Shown: positions 46,201 through 57,419, numbered from the stretch's first letter. The stretch is 64,000 bases of DNA from Stenocarpella maydis (GCA_002270565.1 NQMI01000112.1:90997-154996); one strand, 5' to 3'. Notes: a model not told the origin generated them from the sequence alone. Translations and numbers: made by a program.

Positions 46201-49069
46201 AGCACCCGATATAGGCGCCGGCGATATCCGGCTACCATTCTTGGTCCGAGGCGTGAGAGTTTACTCGCGCTCCGGTTCTGGCCCATTGATGGCACAGATA
46301 CGTCAACTCGAAGACGATCGATTTTCTGTTACACTCACAGACCAGTCGACTGGTGCACTACTGGCTGAGGTGTCCGAAGTCGCCACCCGCGCCCGGATTC
46401 GACCTCCTGCTGCTGGCCCTACACCCGGTGGGCTCTACAGCTTGAAATGGGATGAGTTTGCTCAGAACACGCCCAGTGAAGGCTTGGCCGAGCTCTCGGG
46501 TAAGAAGGACGACATATACCGCATTCATTGCAATTTCGACGATCCTGTAACGGCGGAGAGAGGTGTGACCGAGAAAAGTGTCCACAACACAGTCGCCGAG
46601 GTGCTTAGCATGATACAGAAGTGGAGCGCCAGCAAAGCATACTCGGGCGGCCGGCTGGTCATTGTGACTGAGAATGCGACGGGAGAAATCAATCCGAAAC
46701 TCGCTTCTGCCGCCGTATGGGGCTTTGTGCGCTCGGCGCAGGCTGAGCTGAGCGGGGGTCGGATCGTTCTGGTTGACCTGGACGGATCAACAGAATCAGA
46801 GAGGGCTCTGCTGTCGGCTCTCGCCTCCAAAGAGGAGACTGTCACAATCCGGAGGGGCATAATTATGACTCCCAGGTTGAGAAAAGTTCACCTCGCCTCT
46901 CAGTACCTAACTTCATTCAAGCCATCAGCTGCTCTTTCATCACTCGATGTCAGCGGAACCGTCCTGATCACTGGGGGAACAGGTGGACTCGGCGCCCTGA
47001 TCAGTCGGCACATCGCCCACGTCTACGGAGCCAAACATTTGCTCCTAGTCAGTCGATCCGGCATCAACGCAACCAATGGGAAAAAGCTCAGAGACGAGCT
47101 ATCCAGCGCAAACACGACCGTGGACATCGAGGCATGCGATTGTGGCGACCGCGAGCAGCTGGCCGGGATGTTGGCAAGCAGCACAGGCCGAGGTCGCCGG
47201 CCGATCAGCGCTATAATCCACTGTGCAGGCGTCGTCGACGACGCAGTCCTCAGCTCCCAGAGCCCAGATCGAGTATCGCGTGTCCTCGGCCCAAAGGTCG
47301 ACGCGGCCTGGCACCTGCACGAGCTCGCGCCAGCCACAGTACGGTCGTTCGTGCTGTTCTCGTCTTTTGTGGGAATCCTAGGGAACGAGGGCCAGGCCGC
47401 ATACTCGGCAGGAAACGCCTTTCTGGACGCACTGGCCCGGTTGCGTGTTTCTCGCGGGCTGCCGGCCTTGTCGCTGGCGTGGGGCCCTTGGCTGAATGAG
47501 ACCGGAATGGCCGCCGAGAACAGGCTCAAGGCGCACAACCCCCGTCTGGGTAATGCGAGGCCGCTTGCAGACCAGCAAGGGCTGCAGTTGTTTGATATGG
47601 CCATGCAGGGTTCGACATCACCGCAACCAGTCATGGTCCCGCTCCTGGTTGAGGGACCACTCCCACTGATTTCGGAGGGCCAAGGCATGACAACCGGAGT
47701 GAAAGCATCTCGCCAGGGCGGCTCAGCAGTATGGCAGCAGAAGCTTGCAAAGCTACCACCCGAACTTCGTGATGAAGAACTGTTGAGCGTGGTCAGAGGC
47801 GAGATCGCTTCAGTGCTGGGATACCAGGACCAAGGTCTACCGGACCGACCGCTGGCGGAACTTGGCTTCGACTCCTCCACCTCAGTCTTGCTCAGCAACA
47901 GGTTGAGGAGGCTCACTGGGCTGCTCGACCTCCCTGTGACTCTGGCACTCGATTACGAGACTCTCTCCGCACTGGGCCAGTACCTGTCTGGTCGGCTTGA
48001 TCTTGCTCAGCTGGATCTTCAACCAGAAGCCAAGACCGAGGGTCGGCACTCGACGACTGAAGCGGCGGTTGCATTTGCACCAACAGAAGCCCCGACCAGC
48101 AAGAATGGCAAGCAAGACGGCATGCTCAGAACCACCTACGAGAAACAGCAACTCGAGAGTGAACAAGTCGATGCTGGGGCATTCCGAGGACTGACCGCAC
48201 TTTACAAGCACTTGTGCCACCTCCAGCAGTACAAGGCAGCAGCAGGGCTATTGACATGCGCATCGTACGCACTGCCGAGGTTCAAAGTTGGGTCGGATCT
48301 GGCAAGCTATGCTGCACCACCTCAGCGTCTCGCCACAGGGCACTCGGATCTGACATTACCTCCAATACCTTTGGTATTGCTCCCCTCATTCCTCCCGCCC
48401 ATCGTTGCCGGGGGAATTAGGTGCAGCGCTTACAGCGCCATGGCAGCCGAGATGAACGGAGAGATGGAGGTCTTCGAGCTCCCTCATCCAGAAGGGATGG
48501 CTGTGCCCGAAGACCTTGAGACACTCGCTGCTGTGCATGTGGGCACAATCCAGGAGCACTTTTCCGGCCAAATCATACTCGCTGGCTACTCTGCCGGCGG
48601 CGTAGTCGCACACGCTGTGGCAAGCAAATTGATGGGAGACCACCAAACCACGTTGAAGCAGGAGGTCCAGGTCGCGGGCCTGATCCTCATCGATACTTAC
48701 ATGAGCATGGAGGGGGCACAGCATCCGGAGTGGTTGGACGCGCTGCCTGCTGAGGCCCTGACGACGCGTGACGGGGGCCTGTTGCGAATGGTTGCGGACC
48801 CCGACCTGGCGCTGGCCAAGGTTGGGGGATATTTTAGGATATTGCTGGGCTCCGAGAAATGGGAGCTTCCCGCTGACCTACCAACGCTGCTCCTGCGCCC
48901 CCTTTGCCCCACGTCAAATATGCCAACAAACGGAGAGGAGTGGCGTCCATCTTGGCCGCGAGCCGACGTCACTATTGACGTGCCTGGAAATCACCTGGAA
49001 CTTCTTGAGGGACGGTGTGCATCAATATCGACGATAAGGATTCGAAAATGGATAACAGAGGCTTTGTAG
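40286..49069 (+). CDS. bacterial-type modular type I PKS: AMP-ligase-ACP-KS-AT-DH-KR-ACP-TE
   Basis: Seven exons: 40286-40378, 40532-41936, 42031-42572, 42703-42994, 43059-43126, 43183-43751, 43816-49069; 8223 nt, 2740 residues, introns 56-153 nt. The start is ATG 40286 ([19 protein letters not shown]). Domains: acyl/aryl-AMP ligase about 1-520 ([11 protein letters not shown] at 175-185; GWFATGD); ACP1 about 540-620 (GLTSL, Ser581); KS about 641-1070 (Cys813 in [24 protein letters not shown]); AT (GHSLGE Ser1289; HAFHS about 1395, malonyl-CoA type); DH (HxxxG with His1590; LLDAAIH with Asp1776); KR (GGTGGLG 2043-2049; VDD 2130-2132; Tyr2186); ACP2 (GFDSS, Ser2343); TE (GYSAGG, Ser2582; NHLEL). 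The ligase would activate a carboxylic acid starter, load ACP1, add one malonyl unit, reduce and dehydrate it, and release the acid. Fungal PKSs rarely have this order; it resembles actinobacterial loading modules. Product and starter are unknown. Confidence 0.93.
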
Positions 49070-49713
49070 CATGCCATGGGGTAGTAAAGAAGGATGTGCA
49101 TCACATGGCTATCTCTATTTACGTGGGGCTCTAGCGGCCATCGTTCACGCACCCTAGTACAAGAAATTAAGCATGCAGCACACTACAAATTCTTGCGCCT
49201 CCCCTACTCTCAAGCCCCTCAATACGCCCTCAAAGGGCCCCTTCAAATGGCGCCGCTCTGCCTGCCCTCCATATACCTAGAGGAAGGCCCTCCAAAGGGC
49301 CCTCTGCACGCCCAGAGGAAGGCCATTTGCGTGCCCCTTTTCACGCCCCTTAAAGGCCTTTCCCCTAGTTATATGGAGGGCCCTTTAGAGGGGCATGGAG
49401 AGGGCCCGTGGATAGCCTTTTTATAGGTGAGTCAAGAGCCTTCCTCTGAGTGCATAAGCCACGGGACCTAGGCCCAGAGATTTAAGGTAGGTCTTTATGC
49501 ACCCAGTAGGCCTTCTATATATTTACTAGACTTTATGTGCACCTAGTAGCTTATATACTATTGAGTAGCCTATATACTACTAAATATAGGATTAAGAAGC
49601 TAGTAATATAAAAGAATTAAGTACAACATAGGGTACTAAGAAGTAGCTAGGACTAGGAAGTAGCTACTTTTTAGTAAATTTATTAACTTTAGGTTACCTA
49701 GCACCCACCTAGG
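49070..49713. other. 3' flank of PKS: inverted-repeat-rich, then dispersed repeat
   Basis: 49190-49440 is full of GGGCCC palindromes and has imperfect inverted arms (CCATATACCTAGAGGAAGG near 49268 against CCATATAACTAGGGGAAAGG read back from about 49376). From 49450 it is AT-rich, and it holds the second copy of the short dispersed repeat at 49631-49664. No gene. Confidence 0.5.
49631..49664 (+). repeat. short dispersed repeat, copy 2
   Basis: GGTACTAAGAAGTAGCTAGG followed by ACTAGGAAGTAG. The similarity to the 63.5-kb copy continues to 49713, where an LTR begins. Confidence 0.75.
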
Positions 49714-50207
49714 TGTTATGAACACGCACCCATCGGCTGCTAACTACCGCAGAAGACAACCCCAGGCGGCCACGTCGGAAACCCAGAAGCGTTTCCCCGC
49801 CCGAGCCAACAGTGACGCCTCAGATAACCAAGGGTTAGGGTCAGGGACCCACTGACCAGGGTGGACCGACAGGACCGACGAGCGGTCCAGTCGACTACAA
49901 GGCTGGACCGCGCAAGTCGACGAGCGGTCCATACGGTCCATCACCAAAGACGGATGAAGAGTCGAATATATATACGGACATGGTCATCACCACAATAGAT
50001 AGCTCTCATAGAACAGACTCTTCAGTCGTCAATCTAAGTATTCAGTCTTACCAACTGGATAGCCTCACAGCTTCTGATCATACCCTATTCGTGAACAGTG
50101 TCTTCGTATACTGCAACTCAGTCACGTGCCGCCTCTGCGCCGCTCTGCTAACATAAACCCTACAGGTTACCTACTGAACCCCATAAAGGTTTAGTGTGAT
50201 CATAACA
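49714..50207 (+). mobile_element. retrotransposon LTR (494 bp)
   Basis: Starts TGTTATGA and ends TCATAACA, a perfect 8-bp inverted terminus with the TG...CA ends of LTRs. The left boundary is confirmed independently, because the dispersed repeat to its left also exists uninterrupted near 63.5 kb. The right side continues CAGTGGTCTGCC without a matching 5-bp duplication, so this is a 5' LTR with a truncated interior, or a solo LTR whose flank has changed. GC content is near normal and RIP marks are weak. Confidence 0.75.
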
Positions 50208-51447
50208 CAGTGGTCTGCCTATGTCTAGAGGACGGTTTGTGCTAGGGCGCTGAACACGTGGCATTTAGTGATCCGTGCGCCTATCGATAGCACCCCGGGG
50301 GCACCTACAGCTAGAATCTTGAGGGGCTGCAGCTTTACTCAATTGACTATTGTCAGCACCACAAACCCTAGCCATCCGACAAGTTACTTAGTTTTAGTTA
50401 AGGCAAATACTAAATTAAATAACTAATTTCGGAACCAGGAGGATACCTATGTATGCTAGGAGAAATTACCGTATTAAAAGTACTGCTTGTGTTGGATGCA
50501 GTTCTTTCTCTCGGAGCACACATCCGAATAGTGGTACAGCTATCCAGGCATAAGTGCTAGTTATCTGTGACAATTGTGTTATAAACAAAGTAGTCGCGGC
50601 CAAGGGCCTCTCTATTTTTCCGAGAAAACACTTACTTGGTCAACAAGAGTGAAACTGCCTGGTGTACTCGTTGCAACGGCAATGAAGACGCCGGGAACGA
50701 TGTACACGTTACAATGTACTCGCAGGCATTAAGTACACCGACATGCAAATATTGCTAAGCTGAATTCGACTCGTATCTTTTTGTTCCCCTCGAGTTCCTC
50801 AATCGAAATCCATTGAAAGATTTGTCACGGCCAACTCACTCAAGCCAAAGCTGGAGAGCCTCAGATACGATGCCCACGTTGTCTTACCGAACGACCTACC
50901 AATGGCACTCCAGTCAAGGTGCGCTTGATTACAACCTACCTGTGAGAACCGGAGACGTGTGCTCCAGAGCGGGAACACCATCACCGGGGAGTAGCACTTG
51001 TGCCTCAGTTTCACTGAGCGCAAGCCAGTCGTGGGATTCTGCTGAAAGCCGGTCACATTAGTCAATACGTACGTCGTGAATAAACTTTGTTACCCAAGAC
51101 ATCGAGCACAACGAACAAGACACGCTTCAGGTAGAAGAGCAAAAAAGACAGGGATGTGGGACGACGCATGAAGCGAGGCCGAACCGGTGCTTATCGTTGG
51201 ACAACTATTAGCGACTACCTTCAGAGAGTGGGCAAGTGGTAGTCGTCTAGTCACCATAAAAGCCAGCTAGTGTCTAGAAAAAGTTGTTCGTTAGTGCATT
51301 TCTGCGAGTCATTACAGGATGTATGTACAACGGCCTCCCCATGCATATTTACATGGCTTCGGATGCCCTCGTCACAAACATGGGCCTTCATACGGCCCAT
51401 CCGCCCCAGGCCACCTCAGGCCACCATCACCATGAAGACCATATTAG
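50208..51447. other. possible retrotransposon leader, then intergenic
   Basis: The first 150-300 nt may be the untranslated interior of the LTR element, but no gag or pol is readable. The remainder, up to the 3' end of the minus-strand gene at 51448, contains no supported gene. Confidence 0.45.
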
Positions 51448-52705
51448 CTAAGCACCAATGCGTCTCCTGCCTCGCTGACGAAGCGTCCGTAGCTCGACCG
51501 CGGGCTTGTGGACCCGACTGGGCCTTCCACGCGACTCGTACCTCTCCCCTTGGCGGTCAGAGCTCAATCCGGCCCGTCGCAATTGTCGCGTGGTCGAATG
51601 CTGTCTGCGGAAATCCTCATGGGCGGGATGAGCGTGGTGAGGATGTACACGGCTAGATGATAGACTGTGAGCCCGCAAAGGTGATAACTTTGTGTCGAAG
51701 AGGTGTGCCGCAGGCGAGCGTGTATGTTCAGGTTTGGGCGTTGGAGTTTCAGATTCCATCGAGTTCATGGAAGAAAGTTGAGCGTGGGTAATGGATAGGT
51801 ATTCGCTGTGGGCATCATCATCGACGATTGTAGTTACTAGCGTGTCCTTCCCTTCAGACTCTTCAACATCTGACAAGTCAGATATCGATGTTGATGGAGA
51901 CTCCGGGTCATCGGACTGCGATGTGATCTCGTCATCGTGAAGAGTGGGCATCGAATCGTGCATGTGCTCGGGCTCCGATTCGGAGAAGGACATTGCCCGC
52001 TGGGATGCGTGGGCGTCGTATTGATGTTTGTGTTGAACACGATCCGAGACGGAGACGCCAGAGTCCTCAGATCGAACGGTCATGGAGCGAGTAGGCTTGC
52101 CAAGCGAGATGTCGGCGGAGTCGAAGGATTGAGAGTGCTCATTTGTATAGTATGCGTCGTCCTCCTCGGGTTCGTCGAAGAACATGGCTCTATCACAGTC
52201 GAAGACGGCAGGATGCGAACTGTCGAGGCTGCTGGTTGGCGACCCTGAGTCGCTGTGCAGAGGGTGTTCCTGAGGCAGGTAGGAGGAGAAGTAGCGGACC
52301 AGCGAGTCGAGCGACTTGGTCCGGAAGAGCTGGATGGCATACTGCCATTGCTCGGTGCCGATAAGGGAGGGGTTGCCGATGATCTCGAAGCTAGCATCCT
52401 CCAACATGCCTGTCAAGCGGGTTGTTAACGAGGCCCGTCAACCACCTCCTTGCCCTGGTTGCAATCTTGTCTCAGCCCTTACCATTCAATTCCTCCAGAC
52501 GCAATTTCTTGCGGTCCTCCATCAAATGCTCGAACTCGTCGAGGGAAGAGGCGCGGGTGGAGAGTTCGTAGACATCATGGTGGAATGCCTCGGGGTCCTG
52601 GATGGCGGAGGAGACTGTGTTGAAACGGTCGTGTAACGTGGTTGTGAGGTCGTCCTTTTGCAAGCCAAACTTCCAAAAGGGCCAGGCACAGGCAGGATCG
52701 TCCAT
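51448..52705 (-). CDS. conserved acidic hypothetical protein, two exons
   Basis: Exons 52705-52483 and 52409-51448, intron 52482-52410 (GTAAGG donor, GACAG acceptor, phase 1), 394 residues. The N-terminal 110 residues are ordered and helical (MDDPACAWPFWKFGL, HDVYELSTRASSLDEFEHLM, RKKLRLEELNG, then TEQWQYAIQLFRTKSLDSLV). The middle (about 115-300) is Ser/Asp/Glu-rich and disordered. The C-terminus is His/Arg-rich and basic (RREDF-like region, then PSRVHKPAVELRTLRQRG). The splice joins the two parts smoothly, which supports the model. I do not recognise the family; the Ser/acid-rich middle would suit phosphorylation, by inference. It is divergently arranged to the kinase gene across 2.8 kb. 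Confidence 0.75.
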
Positions 52706-55526
52706 GGTATGCGAGGCCGGGTTGCTGTAGGCTCGGTGCTCCGATGACGCCAGAAAGTAAAGGGAAAGTGGGTATCAAAAAAGGGGGGTATCACGTATCA
52801 AGTGCTTGGGTCAGAGGAAATGCGACAAGGACGAAGTCGTATTTGTGCTGAATCGGAGGCTGAGAGAGGAAACCAAAGAGAAAGAGCCGCTTGCTGTGGT
52901 TGGTGTTTGCTGACTGAAGGCTTGTGAGATGGTTGAGAGCCATTTAGACGAAGGTGATGGGACAACAAATCATTTTGACTGGTGGTGTGGTTTTCCTTGT
53001 TTGTTGGTTTTCCTGGGGTGGCAGAAACACGAATCGAAGTAAAGGTGGTTGTTGAATGGCTGGCTCGGTTGTTTTGGTGATGGGATTACGGACTGCTGTT
53101 TCTTGCCTTGTCTTGCCGGAGCGGGTTGAGGGAGTATTGTCGAAAACGGGCGGTCTCGGTGCTCTAGAGTCGGACGTGGGCAGAGTCTTGGTGGAGAGAA
53201 GGGGAGAGGGAGCAGCGCAGGGCAGGCTGGACGGGGGTCTGTGGTGGTTTTCTGGCGGTGGCGAGACCAGGAGGCGGGCTGGACTCACCATGACGGACAG
53301 GCAGTGGGCGATGGCCAGAACACCCACGAAAAGGAAGGCCGTGGCCCGCCTGGAAGGGGTGGGACCACCCTGGCACACCACTGTCGGACGATTGGCCGTT
53401 TCCGGGCCACTCACAACCGCTCCTGGCAGCCTGGTCGCCAGCAGAAGGCGCTAGTGGTGGCACATGCCGCCAATTATGCAGCTTATTTGGCTTGTGCAGT
53501 CGAGGTTACATTTCGAGCTGCAGGAGCTGGTGTGTGCAGGACCCGCGCTAGTCCGAGGTGGGCAAAGGGCCCAGATGTCCTTGCCTTGCCGATGAAACCC
53601 GGCCTACCCCAACACCAAGACAGAGGCCTGGGGAGAGGATACCCAACAGGGAATCAGGAATGAATACACTGCAAAAATCCGTTATTATTCATTAACCTTC
53701 CATGCCAGTCCACAGCATATTGCTCACTTCAAACCCATGCAGTATCCATAATAATGAGTAAGTGAGCGAGCGACTGACAACTGGTCAAGCCTTCCCAAGG
53801 CTGTCTACCTACCCGTCAGCCACACCATCTCAACCACAAGCTGACATAACTGACTGACGCCCAACGATCGCCCCCTTCGCTGTCTGTCCTCTGTTTCTCA
53901 GGCTGTTCGGGGATGGATGCTGTCCTGACCGATGCGAGGGGCGCGAGGCAATGCGAGATGGCGCAAGCCACCCAATAAACAGTTTCCAATAAGCCAACCA
54001 GGCCAGGACCTGCTCAGCCCTGCCATAGCATCAACATCAGCGTCAGCATCACGAACTCGAAGTGGGCCCAGTTGACTGGAAAATGGCCCCCAACAGGCAG
54101 ACCGATCAGCCATGTTCCTGCCAGCTGCACATCTCGAGAGCCAGCCGGCAGACAGCTGTGGTCCATGTCTGCCTTTCTACACTTTTGAGGCAGGCTCATG
54201 CAGGCTTACTCAGGATTGACAGCTCCGGGATTGTGTGCAGTCTGGCAGTCCAGCCAAGTCCACTGAGACTTGTTGTCAGCTGCTCCTGGTCTCCCATGCC
54301 TGCCTGCTCCATCCACGCTCATCCTCGTGCCTCACCAGGGCTCATCACGCAGTTGAGTTTCTTGTCTCCTGGCTGGTCACACTGTGGTCCTCTACTGCGT
54401 CCTGCTGGCACGGTCTGGTCGAGCTTGTCTCTCCTCGGCCTTGTTGCCATTCTGGACATCGTGCCCGGCACCTGGAGCCTGCATGTCGGCATATCAAGGC
54501 TTGTTCGTCGCCAGAGAACCCACCAAAAGCCGTCAGCAACTCCGGAAGACACTTGGACTGCTTCCTCCCAGACCCACCAGGCCGGCCAACAAGCACAACA
54601 GCATTCGGATAGAGGGAGGGAGAGGCTTCATCTCCGTCCTCGAAGCCATAGCATCGTGTACTGGAACCCAGCTCACACTTGGCCTACTGCAGGAAGTCGT
54701 CTGCCGTCCACATCGTGTTGACTCATGCGGCCTCCCTCACAAGGACTAGGCAGCTGCAAGTCATCTCGTTCCTGCGAGCCCGGCCTCAGGTGCCCTGTTC
54801 CAACAAACCCTCCCGCCAGCTAGCTAGCCTTCTACTGCACCTCGTAGTAGGCAGTGTCGCCAGCTGGAGGACCAAGACTCTGCCATTCACCTGTTCCTCC
54901 TCTGCTAGGGTCAGTTGAGGCTGAATTGCTAAGCACCCCCCAAGACCCCGGTCACCAGGGCCCGTCCCCCCAGTCTTGTTCTTGCTCAACTGCTCCTCCA
55001 TATCCCGCATCTGACTCTTTTTCTGAACTGCATTTCCACTATCATTTGCATTGCCAGCAAGCCAGGTGGCCTTCTTCCTTGATTTCTTGTTCCTTGGATT
55101 TTCTAGGAATATTCCCTTCCCAAGTCTTTGCCGCCGCATTTAAGTCCTCGTACACCCGCCCGGTCCAAAACCATCCGGTCAACCACCGGAACCAATCCTC
55201 GGGAGCACCCGCTACTAGGACCTCACCTTATCTTGAGCTTGGAGCCTGTGCCTGTGCCTGTGCCGGTGCCGACGAGACCCAACGGACAGTCCAAGGAAGG
55301 TGTTTTGTGTGTCATAGGCAACCGTCTCTCTGCTCGCCATCGTTTCCCATGCCCTAGGACTAGGCACCCGAGCCGCGCATAACCGCATACGTACCTCCTG
55401 ACCCATGAGCTTTCCTGCGTGACTCCTCTCCAGCCCGACCTGGTCGCCTCGTCCACATCATCGCCGGCAGCGCCAGTGTCCCAGGCTGCCCGTGGCGAAG
55501 CCGGCGAGACCGGGTCGCCCTTCGCC
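52706..55526. other. long divergent intergenic region
   Basis: About 2.8 kb between the minus-strand hypothetical gene and the plus-strand kinase. Open frames on both strands are short or low-complexity (for example 53414-52944 minus). Pyrimidine-rich stretches occur close to both gene starts. Long 5' leaders for both genes would account for much of it. No recognisable RNA gene. Confidence 0.5.
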
Positions 55527-57419
55527 ATGAGAAGCTTCCACGTCGAGCCGCCCTCGGAGGTGGCGACAGAGGAGAAGACTGAGCCCTACTCCCAGAGCGA
55601 GATCGAGGCCCGCCTCAGGAGCTTCCAGGAGCAGAAGGAGATCAGTGAGGCCATCGCCGCCGAGAACCATGCGATCCACCTGGATGACCTGGCTGTCCCC
55701 AAGGATAAAGACATTCGCATCCTCGTACGGCCCCTTACCAGGGCGCGGTCTGTGAGCCCTGGCAATCTCGACAGCTGTGAGTGGCTGCAGTTGACGGCCG
55801 AGGTCGCCGAGCCGAAACAGCCTGAGCAGAAGGTCCTCGCCGTCACGCAGACGAGCAGAGACATCAAGTTCTCCGTGCGCATCCCTGGGGAGCAGCTGGA
55901 AAATGACACGAGGCCTCCCCTGTGGTGCGAGCTCTACTACGACCCAGCCAGCGACAACCAGATATTCCTCAACCGGTCCGGAATCCCATTGTTCCTGTCC
56001 AGGGTATCCCAGCTACCACCTGCCAGCCCGGGCATTGAGTATACCATCAACCCCCATACCACCAAGGCCCTGATCCCGGGGACATGGAGAATCAAGGTCA
56101 GGAACATCAACGTCCTTGACTTCAGAATCGTCGAAAAGCGCCCCGCAATCCTGAGGTCTTCCCTGAGCCTGTCGGCATCGAACGAGTCCCTCACCAGCCT
56201 GCTCAACTCGTCAGGGAAACGGAGCCTTACGGCCGATGACACCGCGTCCTCCCCTGAGAAGCGACTGCGCGCCGATGAATCCATGGTCCGGAGTGACGCA
56301 AGAAATGATGATGGTGTGGTAATGTTTATGAGACCAGGAAGCGCCACCAACCCACTCGTCTTCCCGCTCCCCTCGGGGGAGAAGGGAAAGGAGCTCACCA
56401 CCACCAACGGCAACCCCCTGCTCGAGCTCGAGGACGGCGATACTGCTGAGATTCCCGGCGCCGAGGTTGACGTTGACCAGTACACGATCAAGAAGATCGG
56501 CCCCATCGCGTCGACGAGCCTGAGTGCTGTGGCCATGGGTGAATTCTCCCGCGAACCCGACAGCATCATTACGGTCAAGGTGCTCAAGACCCGGCTGAAC
56601 CAGAAGGCGCTGGCCACGGCAAAACCACAAGACGCAGAGCGCAACGTCATCCGCCAGGCTGACATCTGGCTGCGCGAGTTTCTCAACCACGAGGTGCTGG
56701 ACCACAAGTCGATCCCGCGCTTGTTTGGTGGCGACGCGAGGTATCTGTCGCTGTACATGGAGTACATCGACGCCAAGGATCTTTCGGCAAGAGGCACATG
56801 GCAAGACCCTCAGACTACCCTGTTCCTTGGAACCCAGCAGGACTCTGTGCGCATCCTCCGAGACGTCGCGGGTGCGCTAGACTACATGCACAGCCGTAAT
56901 ATGGTCCACAACGATATCAAGCCGGGGAACATCCTCTTTAATCGGGAGAGGGGGGCTGTTCTCTGCGACTACGGCATGATTACCGATATCCACGCCAACC
57001 AGGAGAGGATAGGCGGCACACCATTCTACATCTGCCCCGAATTTGTCGGCCAGAAGCTCCGCGGCCAGCCTGCCGACGTATGGGCCCTGGGCGTGACGAT
57101 GTTGTATGTCCTCGGCAAGATCGGTCTCCCGGACGCCCGAGGTAATAAGAATCACCCCCGCCACCTGTACTGGATGATTGCATACGTCAACACGGCACCG
57201 CAACATCAGAGGCAACTAGCAAACTTCGACGGGCACACTGCTGCCCAGAAAATGCAGGTCTGGCTCAACGAGATCCACGAGGCGAAGGCGCGCCTGGACC
57301 CAAACAACAAAGTCGAGAGGCTCGTTGCGGCCATGTTGGTCCCGAATCCAAAACAGAGGATCACGATGCGCCAGGCCATGCTGGAGCTGTCGCGGATACC
57401 GGTGGAGAAGCAAGAATAA
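55527..57419 (+). CDS. protein kinase with variant catalytic motifs (HND, DYG)
   Basis: Ser/Thr protein kinase-like protein, 630 residues from the first ATG in frame at 55527 (MRSFHVEPPSEVATEE). The open frame extends upstream to at least 55419 without an ATG and with protein-like sequence, so a further 5' exon is possible. Residues about 60-220 form a beta-rich, possibly FHA-like region (IFLNRSGIPLFLS, then GTWRIKVRNINVLDFRIVE). A disordered linker follows. The kinase domain is about 320-620: ITVKVLK with the candidate ATP Lys, MVHNDIKPGNILF near 460 (HND in place of HRD), LCDYGM near 480 (DYG in place of DFG), GTPFYICPEF, and ADVWALGVTMLYVL. The catalytic Asp, the KPxN and the metal-binding Asp remain, so activity is plausible. 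The glycine loop is degenerate. Substrate unknown. Confidence 0.8.
   Translation: MRSFHVEPPSEVATEEKTEPYSQSEIEARLRSFQEQKEISEAIAAENHAIHLDDLAVPKDKDIRILVRPLTRARSVSPGNLDSCEWLQLTAEVAEPKQPEQKVLAVTQTSRDIKFSVRIPGEQLENDTRPPLWCELYYDPASDNQIFLNRSGIPLFLSRVSQLPPASPGIEYTINPHTTKALIPGTWRIKVRNINVLDFRIVEKRPAILRSSLSLSASNESLTSLLNSSGKRSLTADDTASSPEKRLRADESMVRSDARNDDGVVMFMRPGSATNPLVFPLPSGEKGKELTTTNGNPLLELEDGDTAEIPGAEVDVDQYTIKKIGPIASTSLSAVAMGEFSREPDSIITVKVLKTRLNQKALATAKPQDAERNVIRQADIWLREFLNHEVLDHKSIPRLFGGDARYLSLYMEYIDAKDLSARGTWQDPQTTLFLGTQQDSVRILRDVAGALDYMHSRNMVHNDIKPGNILFNRERGAVLCDYGMITDIHANQERIGGTPFYICPEFVGQKLRGQPADVWALGVTMLYVLGKIGLPDARGNKNHPRHLYWMIAYVNTAPQHQRQLANFDGHTAAQKMQVWLNEIHEAKARLDPNNKVERLVAAMLVPNPKQRITMRQAMLELSRIPVEKQE

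Noticed and set aside
52944..53414. 156-codon minus-strand frame upstream of the conserved acidic protein
   Set aside because: Pro/Thr/Ser low-complexity sequence with no splice link to the gene; more likely leader or promoter DNA.
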